DNA of 6,677 bases from an uncultured Clostridia bacterium (GTDB lineage: Bacteria; Bacillota; Clostridia; Oscillospirales; QAKW01): positions 1-6,677 of the forward strand of contig CALXGU010000084.1 of the NCBI GenBank assembly GCA_944387905.1, written 5' to 3'. Positions 6,044-6,677 of this stretch are shown in pieces. Below the pieces are notes generated by a model. The model did no database searches. It was not told where the DNA came from and saw only the letters and a program-made list of their open reading frames with translations. Both the position numbers and the translations under genes were made by a program. How positions within the stretch are numbered: position 1 is the first letter of the stretch; each line of letters begins with the position of its first letter.

Positions 6044-6070
6044 ATTAACAGTAAATTTGGAGGTCTGTAT

Positions 6071-6677
6071 ATGAAATATTTATCCGTTAAAGAGGTTGCT
6101 TTACTTTGGAATACATCCGAGCGTAGCGTTCGCAATTATTGTGCCGCAGGTCGTGTCCCTGGCGCTTTCCTTACAGGCAAAACATGGAACATACCCGAAA
6201 ATGCTGAGAAGCCCGAAAGGAGCAATAAAAGCAAACCGGCTCCGCAGACTTTGCTTGATATTTTAAAAGAGGAAAAGCGCAGTCAGACCCACGGCGGAAT
6301 TTATCATAAAATACAGATCGAGCTGACCTATAACTCCAACCACATCGAAGGCAGTCGTCTCACCCACGATCAGACACGCTATATCTTTGAAACCAATACC
6401 ATCGGCATAACTGATGAGGGCGTGCGTGTTGATGATATTATAGAAACTGCTACCCACTTCCGCTGTATCGATGAAATTATTGAAAGTGCAAAATCGCAGC
6501 TCAGCGAAAAATTTATTAAACATCTGCATTTCATCCTCAAGACCGGTACAAGCGATGCAAAAAAGGATTGGTTTGCTGTTGGCGATTATAAAAAACTGCC
6601 TAACGAGGTTGGCGGTATGGAAACCACCCTACCCGAAGATGTGTCAAAAAAAAAAAAAAAACTCCTTGCCGATTATA
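6071..6677 (+). CDS. HTH-Fic family protein (probable AMPylator), N-terminal part
   Basis: The frame stays open from ATG 6071 to the window end (202 residues visible). Residues 1-45 are a MerR/excisionase-like helix-turn-helix (LSVKEVALLWNTSERSVRNYC followed by GKTWNIPENA). After a polar linker, residues about 60-202 are the start of a Fic domain, including IQIELTYNSNHIEGSRLT. SNHIEG (89-94) fits the inhibitory-helix motif (S/T)xxxE(G/N) that blocks the ATP site in self-inhibited class II Fic proteins, with Glu93 as the inhibitory glutamate. The catalytic HPFxxGNGR motif is expected beyond the window, so activity cannot be judged. Such proteins usually transfer AMP from ATP to a protein target. 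GGAGG (6059-6063) sets the start. Oddly, 16 consecutive A (6646-6661) encode five Lys before LLADY. It is divergent from the OLD gene, and the HTH suggests self-regulation. Confidence 0.85.
   Translation, partial: MKYLSVKEVALLWNTSERSVRNYCAAGRVPGAFLTGKTWNIPENAEKPERSNKSKPAPQTLLDILKEEKRSQTHGGIYHKIQIELTYNSNHIEGSRLTHDQTRYIFETNTIGITDEGVRVDDIIETATHFRCIDEIIESAKSQLSEKFIKHLHFILKTGTSDAKKDWFAVGDYKKLPNEVGGMETTLPEDVSKKKKKLLADY
6646..6661 (+). repeat. A16 homopolymer inside the fic coding sequence
   Basis: Sixteen consecutive A follow GTGTC; the first completes a TCA Ser codon and the other fifteen encode Lys193-Lys197. The present length keeps the frame, since LLADY, a conserved stretch before the Fic catalytic region, follows directly. 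A change of one base would truncate or shift the protein before its active site. Confidence 0.9.

Larger units (their letters stand above)
5742..6070. other. Intergenic region with divergent promoters (OLD and fic)
   Basis: This 329-bp stretch has no credible ORF. It holds a minus strand promoter for the OLD gene (5836-5864), a + strand promoter for fic (6015-6043) and an 11-bp inverted repeat around the fic promoter. Between 5880 and 5970 I see nothing assignable beyond a weak AACC/GGTT hairpin with a T-run near 5891-5910 and a short direct repeat of TGTTC near 5942-5957. Confidence 0.6.

Noticed and set aside
6263..6529. Minus strand open frame inside fic.
   Set aside because: Antisense to the conserved Fic-domain sequence; no recognisable domain.
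3507..6677. tRNA-Leu as an island attachment site with a direct repeat of its 3' end.
   Set aside because: No copy of the T-arm/acceptor 3' sequence was found downstream by eye, and no integrase is in view. The far end may lie outside the window, so the island idea is only a suggestion.
1..6677. CRISPR array, insertion sequence or transposase remnant.
   Set aside because: No regularly spaced repeats, terminal inverted repeats flanking an ORF, or transposase motifs were seen on either strand.

Overview
The window looks like chromosomal DNA of a low-GC Gram-positive gut-type bacterium (Bacillota, probably Clostridia such as Ruminococcaceae or Lachnospiraceae). The evidence is AT-rich intergenic DNA, strong AGGAG-type ribosome binding sites, clear TTGACA/TATAAT-type promoters, U-tailed hairpin terminators, and a Fic protein with an N-terminal HTH of a kind I associate with gut Clostridia. 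The assignment is inference; no species-specific marker is present.

Layout. Positions 1-72 (minus) hold the N-terminus of a CobW/G3E-family metallochaperone GTPase, cut by the window edge, with its own extended -10 promoter. Divergent from it is a + strand metabolic block. It holds a cytoplasmic SGNH/GDSL hydrolase (266-925), a group III iron-dependent dehydrogenase closely resembling L-lactaldehyde reductase FucO (1021-2169), a strong terminator (2191-2218), and a second SGNH hydrolase with an N-terminal beta-rich domain (2230-3369). A promoter, a long leader hairpin, tRNA-Leu(CAG) with encoded CCA (3507-3593) and a terminator follow. Next come a second strong hairpin (3679-3713) and a 54-residue two-helix membrane protein gene (3755-3919). 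A 16-bp perfect hairpin (3967-4004) serves as a bidirectional terminator between that small gene and a convergent minus-strand gene. That gene (4047-5741) encodes a stand-alone OLD-family ATPase/TOPRIM nuclease. A 329-bp intergenic region carries divergent promoters. The last gene, cut by the window end, is an HTH-Fic protein (6071-6677).

How the genes may work together. The left half looks metabolic: two esterase/deacylase-type enzymes flank FucO, which makes 1,2-propanediol from lactaldehyde during fucose or rhamnose fermentation. This suggests use of decorated deoxy-sugar glycans, though no sugar kinase, isomerase or aldolase is in view. The right half, beginning at the tRNA gene, looks accessory: a probable anti-phage OLD nuclease, an orphan small membrane protein and a probable AMPylating Fic protein. 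The OLD gene is visibly more AT-rich than fucO or fic. The fic promoter carries an 11-bp inverted repeat with one arm inside the -35/-10 spacer, which suggests repression, perhaps by Fic's own HTH. The fic coding sequence also carries a run of 16 A, a likely slippage site.
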